Of a stretch of DNA of 64,000 nt, positions 24,491 through 33,332 are shown piece by piece. The notes under the pieces are model-generated. The model made no database searches. It had not been told where the DNA came from and saw nothing but the letters and a program-made list of their open reading frames with translations. The first letter of the stretch is position 1, and the number at the start of each line of letters is the position of its first letter. Source of the DNA: Myxococcus stipitatus (GTDB taxonomy: Bacteria; Myxococcota; Myxococcia; Myxococcales; Myxococcaceae). The stretch lies in NCBI RefSeq assembly GCF_037414475.1, contig NZ_CP147913.1, positions 5,764,001-5,828,000 on the forward strand, written 5' to 3'. The translations under genes and the position numbers were made by a program.

Positions 24491-27400
24491 TTGTCCATAC
24501 GTGTAGGTCTCGCACGCGGGTTGTGTCTCGCGGTCTTGCTCTGTGGCGCGGGGGCACTCGCGCAGGGCGTCTCCGTCATCACCGGCACCGTCATCAGCGC
24601 GGAGGACAAGCGGCCGTTGGCGGACGCGGTCGTCACGGCGACGTCACCCAAGCTTCAGGGTGAGCGGGTGGTCCTCTCGGATGCGAGCGGCCTGTACCGG
24701 CTCGCGCAGCTGCCTCCCGGCACGTACACGTTGCGCGTGGAGCGCGACGGCTTCGAGCCCTTCGTGCGCGCGGACATCGTGCTGCGGTTGGACCGCACCA
24801 TCCGGGTCAACATCCAGCTGTTGCCCTCCTCGTTCGGCGAGGAGATTTCCATCAGCGCCGCGCCCACGCTGGACGTCGCCTCCAGCACGCAGGGCATGAG
24901 CGTGGACGCGGACTTCCTGCGCAACATCGCCGTCATCCGCCCCGGGACGAAGGGCTCCGCGTCGCGCTCCTTCGAGTCGCTGGCGGAGCTGGCCCCGGGC
25001 GCCACGGAGGACCGCTACGGCGTGAGCGTCAGCGGCAGCAGCTCGCCGGAGAGCCAGTACGTGGTGGATGGCCTGTCCGTGAACGACCCGAGCGTCGGCA
25101 CGCTGGGCACGCCGCTGTCGGTGGAGTTCGTCCAGGAGGTCAACGTCATCACCGGTGGCTACATGCCGGAGTACGGCCGCTCCACGGGTGGCGTGCTCAA
25201 CGTCGTCACCAAGTCGGGCTCCAACGAGTTCCACGGCTCCGTCTTCGCCAACATGGCGCCCGGTGGTCTGCAGCGCAACGGCACGGTGGTCCGTCAGGAG
25301 GGCACAGTCATCTCCGCGCAGGGGCAGCCGTGGAACCAGGGCGACTTCGGCGTCGAGCTGGGGGGCCCCATCCTCAAGGACAAGCTCTGGTTCTTCGTCG
25401 GCGTGGCGCCGTCGTTCAACCGCATCCGCGTGGACCGGCAGTTGAGCAAGCTGGAGTTCTGCACGGAGGTGAACCCGGAGATTGGGTGCAACACCGTGGG
25501 ACAGCGACGCAGGGACCCGCAGACGGGCTTCGGCCTGTCGACGCCCATCGAGGGCACTCGCGTCTCGCGCTTCGCCGATGAGCGCAGCGTGCAGTACCTG
25601 GGCAAGCTGACGTACCTCTTCAACCCGGACCACAACCTGTCGGTCTCCGTCTTCGGCACCCCGCGCTGGTCGGGTGGCCAGGGCAAGTACTCCTTCAGCG
25701 ATGACGGTGACCCGGAGGTCTGCGTGGGCCTGTCCTGCACCGGCTTCGTGCAGGGCAGCTACGACTCCATCGCCACGCGGCGCGCCAACTCCGCGATGGA
25801 CATCGTCGCCAAGCAGTCCTCGGCGTTCTTCGGAAAGAAGCTCCTCGTCGACGTGACGCTGGGTTGGCACCACCAGGAGGATGACACGCTGCCGTCGGAC
25901 GGCTCCGGCATCCTGACCGGAAGGGGCTTGTCCGCCGAGCCCAACATCGCCTGGCGCCGCACGCGCAACCCGGGCCCGCACTCCATCACCGAGTTCGAGT
26001 ACCTGCGGGACCCGTCCATCTGTGGCGCCACGCTCGCCGAGCAGTCGCGCAACTGCCCCGTCACGTCCTATTCCACCGGCGGCCCCGGCACCATCAGCGT
26101 GCAGAAGCTGGACCGCTACCAGGGCAAGGTGATGGGCACCTATCTGTTCCAGGCGCTGGGCCACCACATCGTCAAGGCGGGCTTCGACGCGGAGCAGATG
26201 AGCTTCTACAACAACCGCGCGCGCACCGGCGGAACGCCCTGGCAGGAGTGCACGGGGGGCGACTGCTGGTTCACGCTCAACGAGTACGGCTACATGGCCG
26301 GGCCGGACCAGCCGGTGTTCCTGCCGAGCAAGGAAGGCACGTCCACGTCGATGACGGTGGGCGGCTTCATCCAGGACAGCTGGTCCATCATGGACAAGGT
26401 GACGCTCAACGCGGGCCTGCGCTACGACTCGCAGACGCTGTGGGGCCTGGATGACAAGGTGGGCCTGCATCTGCCCAACCAGTGGTCTCCTCGCGTGGGC
26501 GTCGTCTACGACTTCACCCAGCAGGGCCGCTCGAAGCTGTTCGTCAACTACGCGCGCTTCTTCGAGAACGTGCCGCTCGACATGGCGGACCTGTCCTTCC
26601 CGCAGCAGCAGCTCTTGTCGGCGACCTACAACGCTCCGGCGTGCAACCCCGCCAACCGTGAGTCCCGGCTGACGGGCTGCGTGGGCAGCGCCAACCGCAC
26701 GCGCATCGGCAACCCCGAGAGCCCGAACCAGTCCTGGGACGCGCAGGGCGGAGACCGCGTGCCGGTGGACCCCGACATCCGCGCCCAGTCCGCGGACGAG
26801 TTCATGCTGGGCGGCGAGTACGAGGTGCTGCTGGGCCGCGTGGGCCTGACGTACACGCGCCGCGTCCTCAACGACGTCATCGAGGACATGAGCCGCGATG
26901 ACGGCAACACCTTCTTCCTGGGCAACCCGGGCAAGGGGTACTCGAAGGACTTCCCGGAGGCCAAGCGCGAGTACGACGCGGTGAACGTCTACTACCAGAA
27001 GATCTTCTCCGACGGCTGGCTGGCCCAGGCGAGCTACACGTGGTCCCAGCTGCGAGGAAACTATTCGGGCCTGTTCCGCGCGGACACGGGCCAGCTGTCG
27101 CCCAACCTCACGCGCGACTTCGACCTGGTGTCGCTCACCACCAACCGCGACGGCGCGCTGCCGGGAGACCGCACGCACTCCATCAAGGTGTTCGGCGCCC
27201 GCGAGTTCTACGTGTCGCGCTTCACGAGCGTGAATCTCGGCGGTGGCTACCGCACCCGCTCTGGCACGCCGCTCAACTACCTGGGCGCGCACCCGCGCCG
27301 CAGCGGCTCCGAGACGTTCATCCTGCCGCGCGGCAGCGCCGGCCGCCTGCCCTGGGTGCACAACATCGACACCCACGTGGGGTTGAACCAGAAGCTGTCC

Positions 27401-27688
27401 AATGACTACACGCTGAGCGTGTCGCTGGATGTCTTCAACCTCTTCAACTTCCAGCAGTACACCGCGGTGGACCAGACGCTGACCTTCACGCGTGTCTACG
27501 CGATTGAACAGGGTGGAAAGCCCGAGGACCTGGCCGCGTGCCTCACGCCCAACAACCCGGGCTGCAAGGTCATCTCCACGGCGACGAACCAGCCCATCCT
27601 GCCGTCGGACATCAACCCCAACTTCAAGCGCCCCACGACGTATCAAGCCCCGCGCTCCATCCGTCTGGGCGCGAAGCTCAGCTTCTAG
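24491..27688 (+). CDS. Oar-like TonB-dependent outer-membrane receptor
   Basis: About 1065 residues from TTG 24491, with GGGAGGGAG 8-15 bases upstream and a signal peptide ending GALAQG. Domains in order: a carboxypeptidase-regulatory-like (CarboxypepD_reg) domain, about 30-115 (ITGTVISAEDKRPLADAVV); a plug domain, about 120-260, with the typical YVVDGLSVNDPS and PEYGRSTGGVLNVVTKSG; then a large beta-barrel ending RSIRLGAKLSF with a terminal aromatic residue. This layout and length match the Myxococcus Oar family, which is linked to development and protein secretion. At least six closely spaced cysteine pairs fall in the barrel part and probably form loop disulfides. A predicted lipoprotein gene follows after 27 bases. 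Confidence 0.9.
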   Translation: MSIRVGLARGLCLAVLLCGAGALAQGVSVITGTVISAEDKRPLADAVVTATSPKLQGERVVLSDASGLYRLAQLPPGTYTLRVERDGFEPFVRADIVLRLDRTIRVNIQLLPSSFGEEISISAAPTLDVASSTQGMSVDADFLRNIAVIRPGTKGSASRSFESLAELAPGATEDRYGVSVSGSSSPESQYVVDGLSVNDPSVGTLGTPLSVEFVQEVNVITGGYMPEYGRSTGGVLNVVTKSGSNEFHGSVFANMAPGGLQRNGTVVRQEGTVISAQGQPWNQGDFGVELGGPILKDKLWFFVGVAPSFNRIRVDRQLSKLEFCTEVNPEIGCNTVGQRRRDPQTGFGLSTPIEGTRVSRFADERSVQYLGKLTYLFNPDHNLSVSVFGTPRWSGGQGKYSFSDDGDPEVCVGLSCTGFVQGSYDSIATRRANSAMDIVAKQSSAFFGKKLLVDVTLGWHHQEDDTLPSDGSGILTGRGLSAEPNIAWRRTRNPGPHSITEFEYLRDPSICGATLAEQSRNCPVTSYSTGGPGTISVQKLDRYQGKVMGTYLFQALGHHIVKAGFDAEQMSFYNNRARTGGTPWQECTGGDCWFTLNEYGYMAGPDQPVFLPSKEGTSTSMTVGGFIQDSWSIMDKVTLNAGLRYDSQTLWGLDDKVGLHLPNQWSPRVGVVYDFTQQGRSKLFVNYARFFENVPLDMADLSFPQQQLLSATYNAPACNPANRESRLTGCVGSANRTRIGNPESPNQSWDAQGGDRVPVDPDIRAQSADEFMLGGEYEVLLGRVGLTYTRRVLNDVIEDMSRDDGNTFFLGNPGKGYSKDFPEAKREYDAVNVYYQKIFSDGWLAQASYTWSQLRGNYSGLFRADTGQLSPNLTRDFDLVSLTTNRDGALPGDRTHSIKVFGAREFYVSRFTSVNLGGGYRTRSGTPLNYLGAHPRRSGSETFILPRGSAGRLPWVHNIDTHVGLNQKLSNDYTLSVSLDVFNLFNFQQYTAVDQTLTFTRVYAIEQGGKPEDLAACLTPNNPGCKVISTATNQPILPSDINPNFKRPTTYQAPRSIRLGAKLSF

Positions 27689-27715
27689 GCTCCCATCATG
27701 AGAGGACAATCACCC

Positions 27716-28459
27716 ATGAAGACGCGTTGGATGGGATGGAGCGCCGCGCTGGTGCTGATGGTGGGCTGTGGCGTGGAGGACCCGGAGCCGCAGTGTGTCG
27801 TGGCTCGCGCGGTGAGCGATGGCTCCACGGGCTCGTTCGCCACCGTGTACACGCTGTCGCCGGGACAGAATCCGGACCTCCAGTGCGCCCGGCTCAAGCC
27901 GGAGGCGGTGGGGTTGCAGAAGTATTTCAGCGAGGACCCCAAGGCGCCGGACACCGTCGGTGTGCGCAGCACGCGGCTGGGCAAGCTGGTGGAGGAGTTC
28001 AAGGGGCGGCCGGACCCGGATGCGTCGAACAAGCCCTACTCGGTGGGCGCGTTCGCGAGCGAGGGACCTGGCGCGGACAACTTCTGCGACGTGCCGCAGT
28101 TGTCGGAGACGCGCCTGGAGGTGCCCGCCTCTGGCGAGCTGTCCGCGCAGAGCTTCCGTTATGTCTGGTCCAACCTGCGCATCTACAACACGCCGGGGAT
28201 TCCAGGCACGCAGTTCAAGGCGGACCTGACCTACACGGAGAACGGCTGCACGGCGACGTATCAAGCCAAGGGCATCTGGCCCGTGGTGAGCTGCGCGACC
28301 AAGGGCAAGCCGGACGAGGCGAAGTGCGACCCGTACCCGGACTACTCCGTGGGGCGGCTGCGCGGCTCGGGCATCAACCCGTTGTTCCCGGTGAAGTGCG
28401 ACCCGGACGTGCTCATCTGCGTGCTCACGGGTGATGTGCCGTCCGACGAGACGCCCTGA
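27716..28459 (+). CDS. Cysteine-rich predicted lipoprotein next to the Oar-like receptor
   Basis: 247 residues from ATG 27716. A lipoprotein signal is clear: basic start MKTRW, hydrophobic core, lipobox LMVGC with the lipid-modified cysteine near residue 18. The mature part has about nine further cysteines, two tightly spaced near the end (CDPDVLIC). I recognise no domain. The gene lies 27 bases after the receptor gene on the same strand, so it is probably a surface or periplasmic partner of that receptor, as in receptor-lipoprotein pairs. A strong bidirectional hairpin follows its stop. Confidence 0.8.
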   Translation: MKTRWMGWSAALVLMVGCGVEDPEPQCVVARAVSDGSTGSFATVYTLSPGQNPDLQCARLKPEAVGLQKYFSEDPKAPDTVGVRSTRLGKLVEEFKGRPDPDASNKPYSVGAFASEGPGADNFCDVPQLSETRLEVPASGELSAQSFRYVWSNLRIYNTPGIPGTQFKADLTYTENGCTATYQAKGIWPVVSCATKGKPDEAKCDPYPDYSVGRLRGSGINPLFPVKCDPDVLICVLTGDVPSDETP

Positions 28460-28472
28460 GCGTGGCGGGGTG

Positions 28473-28509
28473 CTCCCTTGCGCTGGCCGCTCGAGCCGGC
28501 GCAAGGGAG
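28473..28509. terminator. Bidirectional hairpin between the lipoprotein and DUF3943 genes
   Basis: CTCCCTTGCGC (28473-28483) pairs perfectly with GCGCAAGGGAG (28499-28509). G-T and G-C pairs can extend the stem inward, leaving a loop of about seven bases. It fills the 56-base convergent gap and can terminate both genes. Confidence 0.8.
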
Positions 28510-28515
28510 TGCGCT

Positions 28516-30198
28516 TCAGTGCAGGGAGATGAAGAAGCGCAGCTCGTAGGTGCTCTTGCGGATACTGGGGAAGCCCACGAAGCGGCTGTTGCGCTGGAAG
28601 TAGTTCACCTCGGTGCCCAGGCCGAACCGGCCGCGCACGGGGACATCCACCGTGAGCTGCCCGGTGTGTATCTGGTGCGAGCCTCCCGAGCCGTCCAGCA
28701 CTGCGATGTGGGTCGAGCTGCCCTCGAGCGTGAGGATGTCCCAGTCGTCGAACGCGTAGCTGGCGCGGAGCTGCGCGCCCACGCCGGAGCCGTAGTCGTA
28801 GTCGCGGTCGCTCTTGCCGGCGTGCTCGGACGAGACGCCGGAGAGGAGGCCGGCCTCCAGGGCGAAGTAGGTCTTCAAGCGGGCCGTGGGGGAGAACTGG
28901 CGCAGGTACATCATCCCCACGTCGAACCCCTGGCCGCCGACTTCGTATGCGAGCGTGTCCACGTAGTTGAGCTGCTGGAAGAGTCCCACGCGCAGCTCGT
29001 CCTTCGGCGTGCTGACCAGCGTGCTCACCGCGAGCAGGCCCGTCAGCCTCGCGTGGCTGATGAGGCTGCTCTCTCGGGTGGTGAACTGGATGTGGCCCTC
29101 GAAGGCGTCGAACGGGCGGCGGATGGTGTCCCGGTACGCGTCGCCATAGCGCAGGGATATCTGCGCGAAGAACTGGTCCTTGCCGCCCTTCAAGAGCTCG
29201 CCATCTCCCAGGGTGAGGTAGCCGGTGGTGGCCCAGGCCGTGACGTCGTGCCGCTTCCATTCGGCGGGAGTAGGCTCGATGCGGAAGGTGTCGCCGCGCA
29301 GGAGTCGGTTGATGCCGCGGATGGGGCTGAGCAGGCCCGCGGCCACTTCGCGCACGGCGCGTTCTCTTCCGTAGGTCTCCGTGTCGAGGACGAAGGAGGA
29401 CAGCCGGTAGAGCACCTCGCCCATGACGGTGCCGCCCAGTGACGTGTTGATGAGGTCATTGAAGGAGGGCGGCTCGTTCTCCGCGAAGAGCTCCCACTGG
29501 GCGCTGCCGAGGAGTGAGTAGGCGAAGGCACCGGCGTAGGGGATGCCGTTGTCGCGCGCGGCGGTGTAGTAGAGGCTGCCGTGGTAGGGGTGCGCGAACT
29601 GGTTGGTGGAGAAGCCGTCGCCGTCCCAGACGAAGCCTGTCTCCAGGTTCTTCTTCCAGGTGTGCAGGTTGACGTGGGCCCACTCCTTGTCGCCGATGGT
29701 GATGTCGTAGCCCCACACCACCACGTTGATGGCGGTGACCTCCGCCAACGCGAGCCACGGATGGCGCGTGGGTGTCTCGCTCTGCACCACGGGCGCGTCG
29801 GCGGGCAGGCCTTTCTCCTTCGCCGTGTCAGCGGAGTCGGCGGGTGGGCCTCGCTCCTCCGCCGCGTCAGCTGAGTCGGCGGCTGGGCCCCGCTCTTCGT
29901 CGCCAGCGGAGTCGGTGGGTGGGCCCCGCTCCTCCGCCGCGTCAGCCGAGTCGGCCGGTAGCGCTCGCTTCTCCGCATCAGGTGCGTCAGCCGGTGGTGT
30001 CCCGCCGTCTTCCTGCGTGGGGGCGGGCGGGGCGTCCTCGACAGGAGGGGCGGGAGGCGGGTCGTCCGCGCTGGCCGGTGACGTGGCCAGGACGAACAGC
30101 ATCAGCAGGGGGCCGCTCCAGCGGAGCACGCATGCTCCCCAGGCGGGCCTCCGCCTCTGTTCCGCACTCGACGTCGCGCGCGCCTGCGCCCCCTGCAT
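28516..30198 (-). CDS. DUF3943 outer-membrane protein with acidic repeat linker
   Basis: 560 residues. A signal peptide ends near 44 (LATSPASADD). Residues about 45-145 are a low-complexity Pro/Ala/Asp/Glu linker built on repeats of the type ADSADAAEERGPP. The DUF3943 region follows (AINVVVWGYDITIGDKEWAHV, then FSTNQFAHPYHGSLYYTAARDNG near 205 and EVLYRLSSFVLD). The last ~200 residues alternate polar and hydrophobic residues and end in ...YELRFFISLH, consistent with an outer-membrane beta-barrel. Function unknown. The imperfect repeats are also visible in DNA at about 29805-29965. It ends opposite the lipoprotein gene at a shared hairpin. Confidence 0.82.
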   Translation of the reverse strand: MQGAQARATSSAEQRRRPAWGACVLRWSGPLLMLFVLATSPASADDPPPAPPVEDAPPAPTQEDGGTPPADAPDAEKRALPADSADAAEERGPPTDSAGDEERGPAADSADAAEERGPPADSADTAKEKGLPADAPVVQSETPTRHPWLALAEVTAINVVVWGYDITIGDKEWAHVNLHTWKKNLETGFVWDGDGFSTNQFAHPYHGSLYYTAARDNGIPYAGAFAYSLLGSAQWELFAENEPPSFNDLINTSLGGTVMGEVLYRLSSFVLDTETYGRERAVREVAAGLLSPIRGINRLLRGDTFRIEPTPAEWKRHDVTAWATTGYLTLGDGELLKGGKDQFFAQISLRYGDAYRDTIRRPFDAFEGHIQFTTRESSLISHARLTGLLAVSTLVSTPKDELRVGLFQQLNYVDTLAYEVGGQGFDVGMMYLRQFSPTARLKTYFALEAGLLSGVSSEHAGKSDRDYDYGSGVGAQLRASYAFDDWDILTLEGSSTHIAVLDGSGGSHQIHTGQLTVDVPVRGRFGLGTEVNYFQRNSRFVGFPSIRKSTYELRFFISLH

Positions 30199-30294
30199 CC
30201 GCCGCCCCGTTGCGGCCGCAAGCCGCGAACTCGCGCAAAGGTATGCACTCGGTTCGCGTCATGCGGCTCGCCCGCCAGGGTGGGGAGGTGCCCG

Positions 30295-31488
30295 TCAGGG
30301 AGGGGCAGGCGACTTGAACTCGGGGATGAGCTCTCCGGTGAGGCGGATGCTCTGGAGGACGGACTCGTGGGAGAGCGCGCCCACCTGGTGGAAGGACATC
30401 AGCGCGTCGATGCCCAGTGACTCGTAACGTTTGAGCCCCTGGCGCACCTGGTCCTGCGTGCCCACGATGAGCGAGTCCTGTTCGCTCAAGACCTCCCAGA
30501 CCTCTTCGTCGGGGACGGCTTCGCCTGACATGATTCGCCCCAGGAGGCGCTGTGCGCGGGACTGGGGCGCGTTGGGGTCCTTGCCGCGCAGGTACTGGCC
30601 CGTCAGTCCGCCTCCAGCGGGGTCCTTGGCCAGCGCCTCCAGTTCCGCGGCCGTCTTGATGAAGAGGTCCTTGGCCTCGAAGAAGGTGAAGGAACCATTC
30701 GTGTACCAGGCCGCGGCCCGGGCCGCGCCGTTCTCCATGGCCTCGCGCTCCGAGCGCGCGCAGTGCACGAAGGTGAAGAAGGCCACCTGGTCGTTGACGA
30801 ACTCACCCACCGGCTCGCAGCGCTTTTGAATGGCCTCGCGGTAGATGTGAATCATCTCCGCCACCTGCTCACGAGAGGCCCACAGCGTCACGCCCAGCGC
30901 GCCCACGCCGTTGCGTCCGGCCTGCTCGAAGGACGCGGGGTTGGAGCACGCCTGCCACAGCGGCGGATGCGGTTTGCGGTAGGGCTTGGGGACGATGTTG
31001 ACGTCCTTGACGCGGAAGTCCGGCGCGTCCCAGGAGAACTTCTCCTGCGTCCACATCTTGGGAATCGTCTGGAAGGCTTGCTGCATCTGCGCGCGGGTGG
31101 TGTCCGGGTCGATGTTGAAGACGCGCCACTCCGGGATGGTGCTGCGCGCCATGCCCAGTTGGAACCGGCCCTGGCTCAGGTGGTCGATGAACGCGGCGCG
31201 CTCCGCCAGACGGATGGGATGATTGAAGCGCGCGGGAGCGAGCGCGGCGGCATGGCCCACGTGCATCCGCTTCGCACCCATCGCGATGGCGGTGAGCATG
31301 ACCTCTGGCGCGGAGCTGTGGCTGAACTCCCCCGCCGCGTGGTGCTCCACCTGCCACCACACGCCGTAACCCATCTCATCCGCCAGCCGCGCCTGCTCCA
31401 ACGTCTCGCGGATGAGCTGCTGCGTGGGCTCTGGCTGGGTCCACCGCTCCCGCGGATGTTGCATCTCCGTGAAGATATCGAGTCGCAC
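30295..31488 (-). CDS. LLM-class flavin-dependent oxidoreductase (luciferase-like)
   Basis: 397 residues of a bacterial-luciferase-like TIM barrel. Typical elements: VWWQVEHHAAGEFSHSSAPEVML near 42-64, RLAERAAFIDHLSQGRFQLGMARS near 93-116, then KPYRKPHPPLWQACSNPASFEQAGRNG near 167-195. Such enzymes use reduced FMN from a partner reductase and oxygen to oxidise a small substrate; the substrate is not predictable here. It starts at ATG 31488 and is probably transcribed alone, diverging from the HAD gene 111 bases away. The DUF3943 gene lies 96 bases downstream on the same strand. Confidence 0.9.
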   Translation of the reverse strand: MRLDIFTEMQHPRERWTQPEPTQQLIRETLEQARLADEMGYGVWWQVEHHAAGEFSHSSAPEVMLTAIAMGAKRMHVGHAAALAPARFNHPIRLAERAAFIDHLSQGRFQLGMARSTIPEWRVFNIDPDTTRAQMQQAFQTIPKMWTQEKFSWDAPDFRVKDVNIVPKPYRKPHPPLWQACSNPASFEQAGRNGVGALGVTLWASREQVAEMIHIYREAIQKRCEPVGEFVNDQVAFFTFVHCARSEREAMENGAARAAAWYTNGSFTFFEAKDLFIKTAAELEALAKDPAGGGLTGQYLRGKDPNAPQSRAQRLLGRIMSGEAVPDEEVWEVLSEQDSLIVGTQDQVRQGLKRYESLGIDALMSFHQVGALSHESVLQSIRLTGELIPEFKSPAPP

Positions 31489-31599
31489 GTTCGGTCCTCC
31501 CCCTGTCGACCTGATGTTTCATGGACTGTATCACTCAGGGTGAAGTCTGGCGTGGTGAGAACACGTGCCTGGTCCGCGCGGGCGGCGTATGCAGGGGGC

Positions 31600-32247
31600 A
31601 TGAGCCGCGCTGACTCCCGTGGAATCCTCTTCGACCTTGACGGCACGCTGGTCGACTCGCTGCCCGACATCATCGACAGCTTCCTGCACGCCTTCCCGGT
31701 GCAGGGCTTTGCATCCCCCACCTACGAGCAGGTGCGGGAGCTCATCGGCTATCCGCTGGATGTGATGTACGCGCGCTTCGCTCCCGAGCACGGCGTGCCC
31801 GCACTGTGCGCCACCTACCGGGAGCACTACTCCCGCAACTTCATCAATCGCTCACGCCCCTATCCCGGCGTGAAGGAGGCCCTGGGCACGCTGCGGGCGC
31901 GCGGCTACCTGTTGGCTGTCGCCACCACCAAGAAGAGCGAGTTCGCCCGCCGCTTCGTGGACGCGATGGGCCTGAACGACGTGCTGCACCATGTCCAGGG
32001 CACGGATGACTTCCCGCACAAGCCCGCGCCGGATGTGCTCCACAGGGCGCTCGCCGCGCTGGGCACCCAGGGCCTGTGGATGGTGGGGGACACCACGCTG
32101 GATTTGCGTGCGGGGCGCGCGGCGGGCCTCCGCACCTACGGTGTCACCTGGGGCACTCACCCCGTGGAGGCCCTGGCGGACGAATCCCCCGACGAGCTCC
32201 AACCCGACTTGCGGAGATTGCTGGAGCACCTTCCTCCCCTGTCCTGA
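31600..32247 (+). CDS. HAD-superfamily phosphatase (phosphoglycolate-phosphatase-like)
   Basis: 215 residues from ATG 31600, with a CAGGGGG site just before. HAD motif I is FDLDGTLVDS (Asp12 nucleophile, Asp14), motif II is VATTKK, motif III the lysine in FPHKPAPDVL, motif IV is GDTTLDLRAG. The helical cap between motif I and II is of the C1 type, as in Gph and beta-phosphoglucomutases. It should remove phosphate from a small metabolite in the cytoplasm. The Rieske gene follows after 23 bases and the sigma factor gene after that, forming a compact three-gene unit. Confidence 0.9.
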   Translation: MSRADSRGILFDLDGTLVDSLPDIIDSFLHAFPVQGFASPTYEQVRELIGYPLDVMYARFAPEHGVPALCATYREHYSRNFINRSRPYPGVKEALGTLRARGYLLAVATTKKSEFARRFVDAMGLNDVLHHVQGTDDFPHKPAPDVLHRALAALGTQGLWMVGDTTLDLRAGRAAGLRTYGVTWGTHPVEALADESPDELQPDLRRLLEHLPPLS

Positions 32248-32270
32248 GTCGCTCGCTATACTTGGAAAGT

Positions 32271-33326
32271 ATGGAGCAACTGCCCGACGTCCTCCGTCAT
32301 TTTCATCCCGTGCTTCCAGTGCAGTCGCTGGGGCGCAAACCGGTGAGGGTCGAGGTGGCGGGCAGGGCGTATGTGCTGTTCCGGGACGCGCAAGGGCGTC
32401 CCGCGGCGCTGGCGGACCAATGCCCTCACCGCTTCGCGCCGCTGTCCAAGGGCCGCGTCGTCTCCGACGGCCGGCTCCAGTGCCCGTACCATGGCTGGCG
32501 TTTCGACTCGGAGGGGCGGGGCTTCAATCCCAGCCAACCGGACCTGCGTCACTGCGACGTGCGCAGCTTCCAGGTGGCAGAGCACCGCGGCTATCTGTGG
32601 CTGGCCCACCGGGAGACGCCGCTGACGGCGCTGCCGGAGCTGCCACTGAGTGACGGGTATGTCTTTGGCGGCAGCTTCTCGACGGTGTTCGAGGCGCCGC
32701 TGCACGTGGCCATCGACAACTTCAGCGAGGACGAGCACACGCCCTACATCCACACGCGGCTGGGCTGGGACGACCCTCATGCGCACCAGGTGGACTTCGA
32801 GGCGCGCAACCTGGAGGACCGCGCGGAGGTCGTCTACCAGGCGCCGCAGCGGCCCGCGGCCTTGATGATGCTGCTGGGCGTGCGCAACGGAGACGTGTTC
32901 CGCAACGCGTGGACCTTCCGCTTCGACCCGGTGCACGCCGAGTACACGGTGAGCTGGGTGTCACCCGGCGGAGAGACGCGCCCGTTCGTCACCCGCGCCA
33001 ACATCTTCTTCGTGCCGGAGACGCCCACCCGGACGCGCCTGCATGTGTTCTCCTTCCTGCGCTGCGTGCACCCGCTGATGAAGCCCCTGCTGCCGATGGC
33101 GGCGAAGGCGGCGCGGCTGCTCACCTCGTGGGAGGTGCGCGACGACGCGCGCTTCATCCCCGTCGTCGCGGGCACGCCCTACAGCCACAAGGGCATGCGC
33201 CTGGACCGGTACGACAAGCCGCTGGTCCATCAACGCCGGCTGCTGGAGCGCATCTACTTCGGTCAACTCACGGCGGCGAAGGAGGACCTCGCGCCCGCGG
33301 AGCCGGTGCGCGAAGCGGTAGGCTGA
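32271..33326 (+). CDS. Rieske non-heme iron oxygenase
   Basis: 351 residues. The Rieske 2Fe-2S cluster site is complete: CPH at 51-53 (Cys51, His53) and CPYHGW at 71-76 (Cys71, His74). The mononuclear iron site lies in DNFSEDEHTPYIH (149-161) with His156 and His161. The C-terminal domain is the usual alpha/beta sheet ending in about 50 residues without a recognised motif. Such oxygenases hydroxylate or demethylate aromatic or other ring compounds with electrons from a separate reductase, not seen here. The overall size resembles the single-component PaO/VanA-like group. It sits between the HAD gene (23 bases) and the ECF sigma gene (6 bases), an unusual setting. Confidence 0.9.
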   Translation: MEQLPDVLRHFHPVLPVQSLGRKPVRVEVAGRAYVLFRDAQGRPAALADQCPHRFAPLSKGRVVSDGRLQCPYHGWRFDSEGRGFNPSQPDLRHCDVRSFQVAEHRGYLWLAHRETPLTALPELPLSDGYVFGGSFSTVFEAPLHVAIDNFSEDEHTPYIHTRLGWDDPHAHQVDFEARNLEDRAEVVYQAPQRPAALMMLLGVRNGDVFRNAWTFRFDPVHAEYTVSWVSPGGETRPFVTRANIFFVPETPTRTRLHVFSFLRCVHPLMKPLLPMAAKAARLLTSWEVRDDARFIPVVAGTPYSHKGMRLDRYDKPLVHQRRLLERIYFGQLTAAKEDLAPAEPVREAVG

Positions 33327-33332
33327 CGGGCC

